Shown here piece after piece: positions 24,923 to 33,664 of a stretch of DNA of 64,000 bases. The position numbers and the translations under genes are program-made. The DNA is taken from the NCBI RefSeq assembly GCF_010894405.1, contig NZ_JAAIYA010000007.1, positions 496,001 to 560,000 on the forward strand, written 5' to 3'. The number at the start of each line of letters is the position of its first letter. The stretch's first letter is position 1. Under the pieces are notes generated by a model that made no database searches, was not told where the DNA came from, and saw nothing but the letters and a program-made list of their open reading frames with translations. This DNA comes from Pyxidicoccus caerfyrddinensis. GTDB taxonomy: Bacteria; Myxococcota; Myxococcia; Myxococcales; Myxococcaceae.

Positions 24923-25630
24923 ATGGAAGGCCTTCTCCAGGCCCTCAGGGCGTACGAGACGTTCAACCCCTCGGGCTGGGTGGGCATCTACCGGCTGCTG
25001 CCCATGTGGGCCGGCATCATCTGCTGTGTCGTCGGGGTGACGTTGCTGCTGGCCGGCGGCGGGCGGATGTTCCGCGTGCTCGCGGGGCCCATCGGCGCGC
25101 TGCTGGGCGTGTGGTGCACGGGCATCGTCACCACGAAGCTCGGCATGCCGGAGGTGGTGCCCAGGCTGCCCACCATCGTCGCGGCGGTGCTGCTGGCGCT
25201 GGGCTTCCTCTTCCCCCCGGCCATCACCTTCGTGGGCCTGGGCGTGCCGCTGGGCCTGGTCGCCGGGCAGATTGCCGGGCCCCAGGACTTCCTGCTGGGC
25301 TTTGCGCCGGGCTTCATCATCGGCGGGCTGGTGGGCGCGCTGCTGCACCGGGTGGTGAGCACGCTCGTCGCGTCGGCGGTGGGCGCGTGGGTGCTCGTCA
25401 TCGGCGCGCTCGCGGCGCTGCACCAGTTCGGCGGGCTGGTGGCCGCCGTGGCCGGCCGCCCTTGGGGCGTCATCGTCGCGGCGGGCCTCTTCGCCATCGC
25501 CGGCGCGGTGTACCAGCTCGCCGTTCGCCCCACTCCCGAGGATGCGGACAAGCAGAGCGCCGAGCGCGAGCGGCTGAAGCAGCGCCAGGCGGAGCAGCGG
25601 GCGCTCGAGAAGCGCTGGGGGGTCAAGTAA
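24923..25630 (+). CDS. polytopic membrane protein (DUF4203/TMEM198-like)
   Basis: A 235-residue protein with six or seven membrane segments between residues 20 and 195, rich in Gly and Ala, then a charged tail (SAERERLKQRQAEQRALEKRW) likely to form a short cytoplasmic coiled coil. The Gly-rich segment pattern resembles TMEM198/DUF4203 proteins, but this is a weak call. AAGGAGA upstream supports the start. It lies 68 bp after the small tail-anchored gene and may share its transcript. Confidence 0.65.
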   Translation: MEGLLQALRAYETFNPSGWVGIYRLLPMWAGIICCVVGVTLLLAGGGRMFRVLAGPIGALLGVWCTGIVTTKLGMPEVVPRLPTIVAAVLLALGFLFPPAITFVGLGVPLGLVAGQIAGPQDFLLGFAPGFIIGGLVGALLHRVVSTLVASAVGAWVLVIGALAALHQFGGLVAAVAGRPWGVIVAAGLFAIAGAVYQLAVRPTPEDADKQSAERERLKQRQAEQRALEKRWGVK

Positions 25631-25715
25631 CCCCGACCGCGGCGCGCTTTACGTCCACCTCCCTGGCGCGTACATTCCGCCGCCTTTCCCCCCGGAATCC
25701 CCCCGTAAAGGACTG

Positions 25716-27164
25716 ATGGGCCAGGTCAGGCGCAAGGATAAGGACAAGGAGAAGCCGCAGGAGTCCCCCCCGGAGCCCGCGCCCGGACCGGAAGCTCCCG
25801 TGTCTTCGGACGTGTGGGTGAAGCCGCAGGGGATGTCCCGCCGTGGCTGGACCCTGCTCGCCGGCATCATCCTCCTCATCCAGTTCCCCCTCATCCACCA
25901 CGCCCTCATCCGGGGCCGCGCCGACGTGACGGCCGCGGTGCCCTACTCCCAGGACTTCTCGGACCCGGCCGTGGTGAAGCATGACTTCTTCTCCACCGGC
26001 GGCTTCTGGCGCACCGTGGACGGCGAGTTGCTCGCCCCGGGCGTGAAGAACAACCCGCTCTGGCTCCAGGCCCCGCTGCCGGACGACGTGGCCGTCGAGT
26101 TCGACGTCCGCTCCGAGTTCCCGGAGGGCGACGTCCGGCTGGAGATCTTCGGCGACGGCATGGACCCGGCCTCCGGCTACGTGCTGGTGCACGGCGGGTG
26201 GAACAACTCGCTGTCCGTCATCGCCCGCAAGGACGTGGGCGCCCCCAGCATGGACGCGCTCAAGCGCCGCGCCAGCCGCGGCGACGGGACGGAAGACCTG
26301 GTAGGCTCCGGCGTCTACGACGCGGACACCCGGGTGCGCGTGGAGGCGCGCGGCACGCCGGTGCAGTCGGGCCGCACGTACCACTGGCGCGTCGAGCGGC
26401 GCGGCCAGAAGCTCAAGTGGAGCATCGACGGCCAGCCCTTCCTGGAGCTGGACGACCCGCTGCCCCTCAAGGGCCCCGGCAATGACAGGCTGGGCCTGTC
26501 CGGCAACGAGTCGCAGATCTTCTTCGACAACCTGCGCGTGGACACGCCGGACCGGCTGGCCGCCACCGCCCCCGTGGCCGCCGCGCCCCTGCCGCCGCCC
26601 GGCCCCTTCGCGGACGACTTCAACCGCGACACGCTGGGCGATGCGTGGAACGTCACCAACCCCTCCGCGACGAAGCTGGAGGATGGCGCGCTGGTGGTGG
26701 AGCTCATCCACAACCGCCCCGTGTGGCTGAAGCAGCCCATCCCCACCAACGCCACGATTGAGTTCGACGCCTGGTCGGAGAGCCCCGAGGGCGACGTCAA
26801 GGTGGAGGCCTGGGGCGACGGCCGCTCCTTCTACGCGGGCGACCTGCGCCTGCAGTACACGGCCACCGGCTACGTCTTCATCCTCGGCGGCTGGCGCAAC
26901 ACCCAGTCCGCCATCGCCCGCCAGCACGAGCACACCCCGGACCGCGCGGTGCGCGACGGCCAGGTGGTGGTGCCGGGCAAGCATCACCACTTCAAGATTA
27001 CCCGCCGCGGCGGCCACATCGCGTGGGAGCTGGATGGCCAGCCCTTCCTCACCCTCCAGGACTCCGCCCCGCTGGAGGGCGCGCGCAACCAGTTCTTCGG
27101 GTTCTCGGGTTGGAAGACCCGCGTCCACTTCGACAATCTGAAAATCGAGCCGCTCTCCCCCTAG
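25716..27164 (+). CDS. membrane-anchored protein with duplicated lectin-like domain
   Basis: A 482-residue protein. A Pro/Glu-rich cytoplasmic start is followed by one membrane helix at about 48-66 (GWTLLAGIILLIQFPLI), then two tandem copies of a domain of about 200 residues. Each copy has an F-D/N initial strand (YSQDFSD and FADDFNRDTLGDAWNV), VEFDVRSEFPEGDV or IEFDAWSESPEGDV, a GWxN loop, WxxDGQPFL, and VDNLR/FDNLKIE-type endings. This is the concanavalin-like jelly roll seen in DUF1080/LamG-type proteins. It probably binds glycans in the periplasm; no catalytic residues stand out. It ends 18 bp before the ketosynthase gene. Confidence 0.72.
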   Translation: MGQVRRKDKDKEKPQESPPEPAPGPEAPVSSDVWVKPQGMSRRGWTLLAGIILLIQFPLIHHALIRGRADVTAAVPYSQDFSDPAVVKHDFFSTGGFWRTVDGELLAPGVKNNPLWLQAPLPDDVAVEFDVRSEFPEGDVRLEIFGDGMDPASGYVLVHGGWNNSLSVIARKDVGAPSMDALKRRASRGDGTEDLVGSGVYDADTRVRVEARGTPVQSGRTYHWRVERRGQKLKWSIDGQPFLELDDPLPLKGPGNDRLGLSGNESQIFFDNLRVDTPDRLAATAPVAAAPLPPPGPFADDFNRDTLGDAWNVTNPSATKLEDGALVVELIHNRPVWLKQPIPTNATIEFDAWSESPEGDVKVEAWGDGRSFYAGDLRLQYTATGYVFILGGWRNTQSAIARQHEHTPDRAVRDGQVVVPGKHHHFKITRRGGHIAWELDGQPFLTLQDSAPLEGARNQFFGFSGWKTRVHFDNLKIEPLSP

Positions 27165-27182
27165 CGGCAAGGAAAGCCTCAC

Positions 27183-28751
27183 GTGCGCAGAGTTGGCATC
27201 TTCGGCTGGGGCGTCGTCGCCCCCAAGTCCAGGAACATCGAAGCTTTCGAGCGCAACCTCGCGTCCTCGGAAAGCTGGCTGACCCCCTTCAACGGCTTCG
27301 GGCCGGACAACTTCCTCGTCGGCATGCCGGAGTTCGAGCTGGCCGACTACAAGCCGTGGATTGACGCGCGCTTCCCCGGCAGCCGCTTCTCCCAGCTCGA
27401 GCGGAAGATGGGCCAGCCGACGCAGTTCGCCATCGGCGCGTTCATCCAGTCGCTCCAGCAGAACCCGGGGCTGGAGCAGGAGCTGCAGGCGCTGGGGCCC
27501 CGCGCCCACGTCTACGTGGGCACCGGCCTCGGTGACTTGCCCACCATCCAGTCCATCTCCCTCGACTTGTACCGCGCGCAGCGCCGGTGGGACCGCTTCT
27601 GGGCCGCCCCGGAGCGCAACGCCTCCCTGCGCCAGTGGATGGAGACGCGCGAGCCGCTGCCCGGCCTGCCGCCCGAGCCGTCTACCGTCGAAGAGGCCAC
27701 GCGCGACGAGGCCGAGGACGCGTGGTGGCACTTCTGGGCCGGCCGCTCCCCCGAGCTGCGCGAGTACCTGTCGGAGCTGCGCGACATCGAGGCCATCGGC
27801 GTGCCGGACGAGGGCGACGTCGAGTCCGCCAAGCTGGCCGTCATCAAGGAGAAGCGCACCCGCAACGCCCGGCTGCAGAAGAAGTGGATGTCGCCGGAGC
27901 CGCCGTGGAACGCCGTCTCCTCCAACGTGCTGTGGAACATCCACAACACGCCCGCCTCACAGATTTCGATGATGGGGCGCATCACCGGCATGACGTTCGC
28001 GCCGGTGGCCGCGTGCTCGTCCTTCGGCTACGGCCTGCGGCTGGCCATCAACGCGATTCAGCTGGGCCAGGCCAAGGCCGTCGTCATGGGCATGACGGAC
28101 CCGCCGCCCACCCCGCTCGTCGTGGGCGGCTTCTACAACGCCCGCGTCATCTCCGCGGACGCCGCTGTCTCCAAGCCCCTCACCGCGCTGCGCGGCACGC
28201 ACATCGCCGGCGGCTCCGTCGTCTGGGTGCTGGGCGACTTGGAGCACTTCACGGCGAAGGGCTTCAAGCCGCTGGGCATGGAGCCCGTCGCCGTGGGCGT
28301 CACCGCGGACGCGGACCACATCATCACCCCGTCCAAGGAAGGCCCCACGTTGGCCATCCGCGAGGCGCTGGCCGGCGCCGGCCTCACGCCCGCGGACGTG
28401 GGCAGCTGGGACTTGCACGCCACCGCCACCCCGGGTGACTTCCTGGAGGTGCAGAACCTGCGCGACGTGATGCCCGAGACGGTGCTGATCACCGCGCGCA
28501 AGGGCACCTTCGGCCACGGCATGTCCGCGGGCGGCGGCTGGGAGCTGACGGCCCAGTACCTGGGCTACGGCAACGGCAAGGTGTTCCCCACGCCGCTGAA
28601 GCAGGCGGAGCTCAACAAGCAGATTTCCCGCGTCCACGGCCGCTTCGTCTTCGACGAGGCGGTGGCCACGCCCGCGGGCTGCGCGGGCAAGCTGTCCATG
28701 GGCGTGGGCGGCATCAACGCCTGCGTGATTTCGCGGCCCTGGAAGAAGTAG
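27183..28751 (+). CDS. beta-ketoacyl synthase family protein, enlarged
   Basis: A 522-residue thiolase-fold condensing enzyme, about 100 residues longer than FabF. The catalytic triad is intact: C278 (AACSS), H412 (DLHATATPGD) and H445 (GTFGHGMSAGG). The extra length is an insert of roughly residues 135-240, Trp/Arg/Glu-rich, between YVGTGLGDL and the active-site Cys. It would carry out decarboxylative Claisen condensation of malonyl-ACP with an acyl chain. No ACP, ketoreductase or acyltransferase gene is adjacent, so it probably serves a specialised lipid. The start is GTG with AAGGAA upstream. Confidence 0.85.
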   Translation: MRRVGIFGWGVVAPKSRNIEAFERNLASSESWLTPFNGFGPDNFLVGMPEFELADYKPWIDARFPGSRFSQLERKMGQPTQFAIGAFIQSLQQNPGLEQELQALGPRAHVYVGTGLGDLPTIQSISLDLYRAQRRWDRFWAAPERNASLRQWMETREPLPGLPPEPSTVEEATRDEAEDAWWHFWAGRSPELREYLSELRDIEAIGVPDEGDVESAKLAVIKEKRTRNARLQKKWMSPEPPWNAVSSNVLWNIHNTPASQISMMGRITGMTFAPVAACSSFGYGLRLAINAIQLGQAKAVVMGMTDPPPTPLVVGGFYNARVISADAAVSKPLTALRGTHIAGGSVVWVLGDLEHFTAKGFKPLGMEPVAVGVTADADHIITPSKEGPTLAIREALAGAGLTPADVGSWDLHATATPGDFLEVQNLRDVMPETVLITARKGTFGHGMSAGGGWELTAQYLGYGNGKVFPTPLKQAELNKQISRVHGRFVFDEAVATPAGCAGKLSMGVGGINACVISRPWKK

Positions 28752-28758
28752 CCGCCGC

Positions 28759-29307
28759 TCAGGGGTGGGCAGCCTTCGCGTCCGCCTCCAGCTTCGCCGC
28801 CCCCTCCGGGTCGATGCGCTGGAGCAATTCCAGCTCCAGCTCCAAGTCCCTGGAGGAGCGGTTCTCCGTGGGCAGCGTGCCGCTGGCGGTGCTGCCGTTG
28901 GCGGCCGCGGCCCTGTCCCGGCTGTTTCGCACCAGGCCATCCGTGTAGCCCACGCCAATGGACTGCGAGGTGCGGTCCAGCCGCGTCACCCGCAGGCTGA
29001 CGCCGCCATTGGCCTGCCGGAGTCCCTCCACGAGGAAGCGCGAGGAGGTGGTGGGGCCCAGGGTGCCGCCCCCCGACTCCCGCCACTCCGTCTCCAGCAC
29101 GAAGAGGCCCGGGTTCTCCCGCCACGAGAGGCCCCGCTCCTTCAGCACCGCGTGCACCGCCGGCCAGATTTCCACCAGCTCCTTCCGGTAGACGTGGTGC
29201 GACGCCTCGTCGCGCATGTAGTTGTGACGGAGCGTGTTGGAGCAGCCGGCGAGTGCCAGCGTGGCGACGGCGAGACACAGTCCCGCGGTGCGGGTGAAGC
29301 GGTGCAT
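28759..29307 (-). CDS. lipoprotein of unknown function
   Basis: A 182-residue lipoprotein: signal peptide with lipobox LALAGC. The mature part has VYRKELVEIWPAVHAVLKERGLSW, then beta-rich segments, in a pattern reminiscent of BamC-like repeats or DUF3576-type folds, but I cannot name it. The C-terminus (LELELELLQRIDPEGAAKLEADAK) is helical and charged. It is convergent with the ketosynthase gene, leaving 7 bp between stops. Confidence 0.75.
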   Translation of the reverse strand: MHRFTRTAGLCLAVATLALAGCSNTLRHNYMRDEASHHVYRKELVEIWPAVHAVLKERGLSWRENPGLFVLETEWRESGGGTLGPTTSSRFLVEGLRQANGGVSLRVTRLDRTSQSIGVGYTDGLVRNSRDRAAAANGSTASGTLPTENRSSRDLELELELLQRIDPEGAAKLEADAKAAHP

Positions 29308-29338
29308 GAGGGGCCCCCTGGGGTCGAAGATGAACGGT

Positions 29339-29370
29339 GCCGGACGGCCAGCATATCGCCGCCGTCCGGC
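29339..29370 (-). terminator. 10-bp perfect inverted repeat between sigma factor and lipoprotein genes
   Basis: GCCGGACGGC at 29339-29348 and GCCGTCCGGC at 29361-29370 form a perfect GC stem with a 12-base loop. It lies after the sigma-factor stop and before the lipoprotein start on the minus strand. No T-run follows, so it may terminate the sigma-factor transcript or be a regulatory palindrome of the lipoprotein. Confidence 0.45.
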
Positions 29371-29404
29371 CGTGTATCCCCGGGGCTCCCGGCTTTCGGG
29401 TAAC

Positions 29405-29452
29405 GCCCGTCAGGCCTCCGAGCCTCGGCCTTCCGCCGGGCCCGTCAGGCCT
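29405..29452. repeat. 13-bp direct repeat at the end of the sigma-factor gene
   Basis: GCCCGTCAGGCCT occurs at 29405-29417 and again at 29440-29452, the second copy covering the sigma-factor stop codon. It may reflect a small duplication or part of a complex terminator. Confidence 0.5.
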
Positions 29453-30551
29453 TGGGCGTCGCAACCAGGTCGAAGTCGGGGATGTGCTCGCGCATGAACT
29501 CGCGCATCCGGTTGATGAGGGCGGCCTCAATCTGCCGGGCGCGCTCTCGGCTGACGCCGTACTTGTCGCCGATGTCCTGGAGGGTGAGGGGCTCGTCGGA
29601 GGTGAGCCGGTTCTCGAAGATGTAGCGCTCCTTGCCCTCCAGCGTGCGGGCGAACTCGGCCAGCTTGTCGCGGAAGAGGGCCTTGAGCTGCTCGGCGCCG
29701 AGCCGCTCGTCGACGGCCATGGCCCCCGAGGGCAGGTAGCGGTCCGCGCGCGTCGTGCCGGAGTCCTCGTCCCCGCGCAGCGGCGCGTCGATGGACATCT
29801 CGTCGTGCCCCAGCCGCTGGTCCATCTCCACCACGTCCTGCTCGGAGACGTTGAGCCGCTCCGCCAGCAGCTTGGGGCTGGCCTCGAAGCCCTGGGAGAT
29901 GAGCTTCTCCTGCTCCTGGCGCAGCTTGAAGAAGAGCTTCCGCTGGGCCTCGGTGGTCCCCAGCTTCACCATCTTCCAGTTGTCCATGATGTAGCGGAGG
30001 ATGTAGGCCCGAATCCACCACGCGGCGTAGCTGCTGAGCTTCACGCCCCGCTCCGGGTCGTACTTCTTCACCGCCTGCATCAACCCGATGTTGCCCTCCT
30101 GGACCAGGTCCAGCAGGGAGAGCGGGTTGCGGTGGTACTCGTGCGCCAGCTTGACCACCAGGCGCAGGTTGGAGGCCACCAGCCGGTAGGCCGCCCCCAC
30201 GTCCGCCGTGTCCCGGTACTTCCGGGCGAGGGAGACCTCCTCTTCCCGCGTCAGCAGGGGGTGGCGCTGCACCTCCGCCATGTAGGCCTGGAGGGGGTCC
30301 CTCGTCGTCAGGCTGGACGACTCCGCCCGGGCCAGGGCCCGGGCGGGCACGAGGGGGGCGCTCACGTCCACCTCGGGCTCCACCTCGGCCAGCTCGGCCG
30401 GGTCCGGCTCCACGGCGTCCGGGTCCAGCTGGGCCTCGGCCTCCTCGGGCTGGGCGTCGACCACTTCCGCGTCGACCACCTTCGGGGTGGACGGGCGCTT
30501 CGCGCGAGAGCGGGGGGTCGCCTCTTTGGTTCTCTTCCTCCCATTCGCCAT
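29445..30551 (-). CDS. RpoH-type alternative sigma factor
   Basis: A 368-residue sigma-70 family protein. After an acidic, Pro/Ala/Glu-rich extension of about 80 residues come regions 1.2-2 (LVASNLRLVVKLAHEYHRNPLSLLDLVQEGNIGLMQAV), the YAAWWIRAYILRYI region 2.4, and EAQRKLFFKLRQ, which matches the RpoH box of heat-shock sigma factors. Region 4 (LTLQDIGDKYGVSRERARQIE) recognises -35. The long N-terminal extension is unusual for RpoH. Myxococcus has several RpoH-like stress and developmental sigma factors; which one this is cannot be told here. GGAG upstream of 30551 supports this start over 30659. It is divergent from the DEAD-box helicase. Confidence 0.88.
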   Translation of the reverse strand: MANGRKRTKEATPRSRAKRPSTPKVVDAEVVDAQPEEAEAQLDPDAVEPDPAELAEVEPEVDVSAPLVPARALARAESSSLTTRDPLQAYMAEVQRHPLLTREEEVSLARKYRDTADVGAAYRLVASNLRLVVKLAHEYHRNPLSLLDLVQEGNIGLMQAVKKYDPERGVKLSSYAAWWIRAYILRYIMDNWKMVKLGTTEAQRKLFFKLRQEQEKLISQGFEASPKLLAERLNVSEQDVVEMDQRLGHDEMSIDAPLRGDEDSGTTRADRYLPSGAMAVDERLGAEQLKALFRDKLAEFARTLEGKERYIFENRLTSDEPLTLQDIGDKYGVSRERARQIEAALINRMREFMREHIPDFDLVATPKA

Positions 30552-30619
30552 GGGCGCTCCATACAGCAAAGTGCTGCGATTGTTGCCAGAGGGTAATGCA
30601 GGGGCTATGCCCATGCTTG

Positions 30620-33088
30620 ATGAGCGACAACCAAGAGCCCATGCCGGGAAGCCCGGCACCTGACGAAGCCCCGACCCGTCCCGCCGAGTACGTCGCGGAC
30701 ATCGGCTTCGACGAGATGAACCTCTCCGAGCCCCTCCGCCGCGCGCTGGCGGATGTCGGCTATACCAACCCCACCCCCGTTCAGGCCCGCGCCTTCAAGC
30801 CGGCCATGGAAGGACGAGACCTCATCGTCCGCAGCAAGACGGGAACCGGCAAGACGGCCGCCTTCGGCCTTCCCCTGCTGGAGAAGATTCCCGCGGATGA
30901 GAAGCGCGTGCGCGCCCTCATCCTCTGCCCCACCCGCGAGCTGGCCATCCAGGTGGCGGAAGAGTTGAGGACGCTGTCCAAGTACAAGGGCGTGAAGGTG
31001 GCGGCCATCTACGGCGGCGCCTCCATGAAGCAGCAGGAGGACGCGCTCGAGGAAGGCACCCCCATCATCGTCGGCACCCCGGGCCGCGTCTTCGACCACA
31101 TCAACCGCGGCAACCTGAAGCTGGACGGGTGCGACCACGCCGTCCTGGACGAAGCGGACGAGATGCTCAACCAGGGCTTCTACGAGGAAGTCACCCGCAT
31201 CCTCGACCGTCTTCCGAAGAACCGGCAGGTGCTGCTCTTCAGCGCCACCGTCCCCACCGACATCCAGAACCTCATCGCCCGCTACACGACGAACGCGGAG
31301 ACGCTGCTGCTGTCCGGCGACGTCTTCACGGTGGAGCACATCCACCACATCCGCTACGACGTGTCGGACGCCTTCCCCAAGCCGCGCAACCTCATCTACG
31401 TGCTGGAGAAGGAAGAGCCGCAGAACGCCATCATCTTCTGCAACACCCGCGACGACACGGCGCTGGTGACGGCGGTGCTCAACCGCAACGGCTTCGACGC
31501 GGAATTGCTCAACGGAGACCTGCCGCAGAAGGAGCGCGAGCGGGTGATGGGCAAGGTGAAGCGCGGCGAGGTGGCCTTCATGGTCGCCACGGACATCGCG
31601 GCGCGCGGCATCGACATCTCCGGCCTCGAGTACGTCATCAACTACTCGCTGCCCGAGGACGCGGCGGTGTACCTGCACCGCGTGGGCCGCACCGGCCGCA
31701 TCGGCAACAAGGGCACCGCCATCAACCTCTTCTCCGGACGTGAGCTGGCCACGTTCACCACGCTGGAGAAGAAGTACGGCATCAAGTTCGAGATGCGCGA
31801 GATGCCGGCGCCCGAGGAGGCGATGCGGCTGTGGACCGAGCGCCACGTGCGCGAAATCCACGAGGCGGCGGGCTCCTCCATCTTCGAGGGCTTCCTGCCG
31901 CTGGCCTCGCAGCTCAAGACGCGCACGGACGCCGATGACCTCATCGCCTTCCTGCTGAAGTACTTCTTCAGCCACCTGCGCATGGAGAAGGCGGCGGCGC
32001 AATTCGCGGCCGAGGGGCGCGAGCCTCCCCAGGAGCGCAAGTTCGAGAGCCGCGACAGCGGTCGCGGCGGCCGTGGCGACAAGCGCGGCGGAGAGCGGCG
32101 CGAGCGTGGAGACCGCGAGGAGCGCCGGGAGCGTCCGCCCCGCGCCGAGCGCACGGAGCGGCCGGAGCGCACCGAGCGGCCGGAGCGCGCGGAAGCGGCC
32201 CCGGAGCGCGAGCGGCGCCCCCGTCGGGACGAGCCCCGGCGTGAGCGCGGCGAGGGTGCTCGCGGCGCGGCGGCGCTGGAGGCCGGCCCCGGCGAGGTGA
32301 AGCTGTGGGTCAACCTGGGCACCGCGGATGGCCTCGGGCCGGGCAGCATCGCCACGGCGATGGAGGACGCGGGCGCCCCGCTGGGGAAGATGGTGCGCGC
32401 CGAGCTGCGCCCCACCTTCGCGTACGTCTTCGTCGCGGAAGAGGACGTGGCGGGCTTCGAGGCCCTCAACGGCAAGCAGCACGGCTCCAAGGTGCTGCGC
32501 GTGGAGCGCAGCAAGCCACGCACCGAGCGCGACTCCGCACCCCGCCCGCCCCCGTCCCCGGACGCGGCCCCTGGCGAGGCGAAGCTGTGGACGAACCTGG
32601 GCACCGATGACGGCATGGACGAGGCGAAGCTGCCCGCCGCGCTGGAGGCCCTGGGTGCGCCCGCCGGCAAGGTGCTCAAGGTCGTGATGCGGCCCACCTA
32701 CGGCTACGCCTACGTGGCCGAGGCGGACGCACCCGCCTTCGAGGCACTCAACGGCAAGCCGCACGGCGAGAAGCCGCTGAAGGTGGAGCGCCACCGCCCG
32801 CGCGGCTCCCGCGAGGAGCGCCGCCCGAGGAGCGATGCCCTGCCGGACGTGCCGGGCCAGACGCGCCTGTGGGTGGGCCTCGGCCGCCAGGACGGGCTGG
32901 ACGAAGCGGCCGTCACCGCCGCGCTCGAGGCAGCGGGGGCTCCCGCCGGCAAGGTGGTGCGCATGGATTTGCGCCCCACGTACGCGTACGTCTTCGTCGC
33001 CGACGAGGACGTGGCGGGCTTCGAGACCACGCACGGCAAGCCGCACGGCGACCGGACGCTGAAGGTGGAGCGCGCGAAGAAGAAGTAG
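30620..33088 (+). CDS. DEAD-box RNA helicase with three C-terminal DbpA-like domains
   Basis: An 822-residue protein. Helicase core: Q-motif region (FKPAMEGRDL follows), SKTGTGKT (I), PTRELAIQ (Ia), VLDEADEM (II), SATVP (III), VATDIAARGIDI (V) and HRVGRTGRIG (VI). An Arg/Glu-rich linker of about 90 residues (from about residue 475) leads to three homologous 75-residue units beginning at residues 558, 652 and 746, each with LWVNLG/LWTNLG-type start, GAPxGKV, RPTYAYVFV and KVER end. These resemble the RRM-like DbpA/CsdA RNA-binding domain, normally single. Likely role is RNA unwinding in ribosome assembly or cold adaptation. The ATG at 30620 (MSDNQ) is preferred; 30596 is open too. Confidence 0.92.
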   Translation: MSDNQEPMPGSPAPDEAPTRPAEYVADIGFDEMNLSEPLRRALADVGYTNPTPVQARAFKPAMEGRDLIVRSKTGTGKTAAFGLPLLEKIPADEKRVRALILCPTRELAIQVAEELRTLSKYKGVKVAAIYGGASMKQQEDALEEGTPIIVGTPGRVFDHINRGNLKLDGCDHAVLDEADEMLNQGFYEEVTRILDRLPKNRQVLLFSATVPTDIQNLIARYTTNAETLLLSGDVFTVEHIHHIRYDVSDAFPKPRNLIYVLEKEEPQNAIIFCNTRDDTALVTAVLNRNGFDAELLNGDLPQKERERVMGKVKRGEVAFMVATDIAARGIDISGLEYVINYSLPEDAAVYLHRVGRTGRIGNKGTAINLFSGRELATFTTLEKKYGIKFEMREMPAPEEAMRLWTERHVREIHEAAGSSIFEGFLPLASQLKTRTDADDLIAFLLKYFFSHLRMEKAAAQFAAEGREPPQERKFESRDSGRGGRGDKRGGERRERGDREERRERPPRAERTERPERTERPERAEAAPERERRPRRDEPRRERGEGARGAAALEAGPGEVKLWVNLGTADGLGPGSIATAMEDAGAPLGKMVRAELRPTFAYVFVAEEDVAGFEALNGKQHGSKVLRVERSKPRTERDSAPRPPPSPDAAPGEAKLWTNLGTDDGMDEAKLPAALEALGAPAGKVLKVVMRPTYGYAYVAEADAPAFEALNGKPHGEKPLKVERHRPRGSREERRPRSDALPDVPGQTRLWVGLGRQDGLDEAAVTAALEAAGAPAGKVVRMDLRPTYAYVFVADEDVAGFETTHGKPHGDRTLKVERAKKK
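32291..33075 (+). repeat. three tandem copies of an RNA-binding domain within the helicase gene
   Basis: Units start at 32291, 32573 and 32855, exactly 282 bp apart, including the variable linkers. The equal spacing and high similarity of the 75-residue domains indicate segmental duplication inside the gene. Confidence 0.85.
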
Positions 33089-33099
33089 CGCGCGGGCCG

Positions 33100-33603
33100 T
33101 CAGCCCCCGGTGCCCGCTCCGGCCGCCTTCCTGCGCCGCTCCCGGTGGTAGTGGGCGGTGCACAGGCTCCGGGCGAGCACCGGTCTGCCGCACCCGGGCT
33201 CGCCGCAGCGGGCGGGCTCGGGGCGGGCCCCCGTCAATTGGGGGGCCGCGTCGTCGCTGAACAGCACCTCCGCCACCGCCAGCAGCCGGTCCAGGTCCGT
33301 CCGCGTCAGGCAGCGGGCCCGGGCGAAGGCCTCCAGCCGGTGCAGGCCCACGTCCTGCGTGTCATCCAGCCGGAGCAGCTCCCACAGGGGCAGCTCCAGC
33401 GCGGAGGCCACCTGGAGGAGCGTCTCGTAGCTGGGGCTGCGCTCGCCGCGCTCCAGCAGGGACGCGAAGGAGACGGAGATGCCGCACCGGGCGGCGAAGT
33501 CTTCTTGAGTGAGTCCACGCCGCTCGCGCAGCGCGCGGATGCGCCGGGCCAGTTCCTTCAGGTATCCGCTCGCGGAGGCGAGGTCTGGCGGGCCGGCCGG
33601 CAT
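33100..33603 (-). CDS. XRE-family regulator with C-terminal zinc-binding tail
   Basis: A 167-residue protein. Residues about 15-72 are a helix-turn-helix of the XRE type (LRERRGLTQEDFAARCGISVSFASLLERGERSPSYETLL). A middle helical region follows, then a Cys/His cluster near residues 131-155 (RCGEPGCGRPVLARSLCTAHYHRERRRK), a C-x4-C...C-x2-HYH pattern that probably binds zinc and, with its basic tail, nucleic acid. AGGAAA upstream fits the ATG. It is divergent from the glutamate dehydrogenase gene (61 bp gap), a possible target. Confidence 0.85.
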   Translation of the reverse strand: MPAGPPDLASASGYLKELARRIRALRERRGLTQEDFAARCGISVSFASLLERGERSPSYETLLQVASALELPLWELLRLDDTQDVGLHRLEAFARARCLTRTDLDRLLAVAEVLFSDDAAPQLTGARPEPARCGEPGCGRPVLARSLCTAHYHRERRRKAAGAGTGG

Positions 33604-33664
33604 GGCAGTTTCCTATGGTAGCGCACCCCTTCTGTTAAGGTCTCGCGCGAGGAGCATTCGAGCC

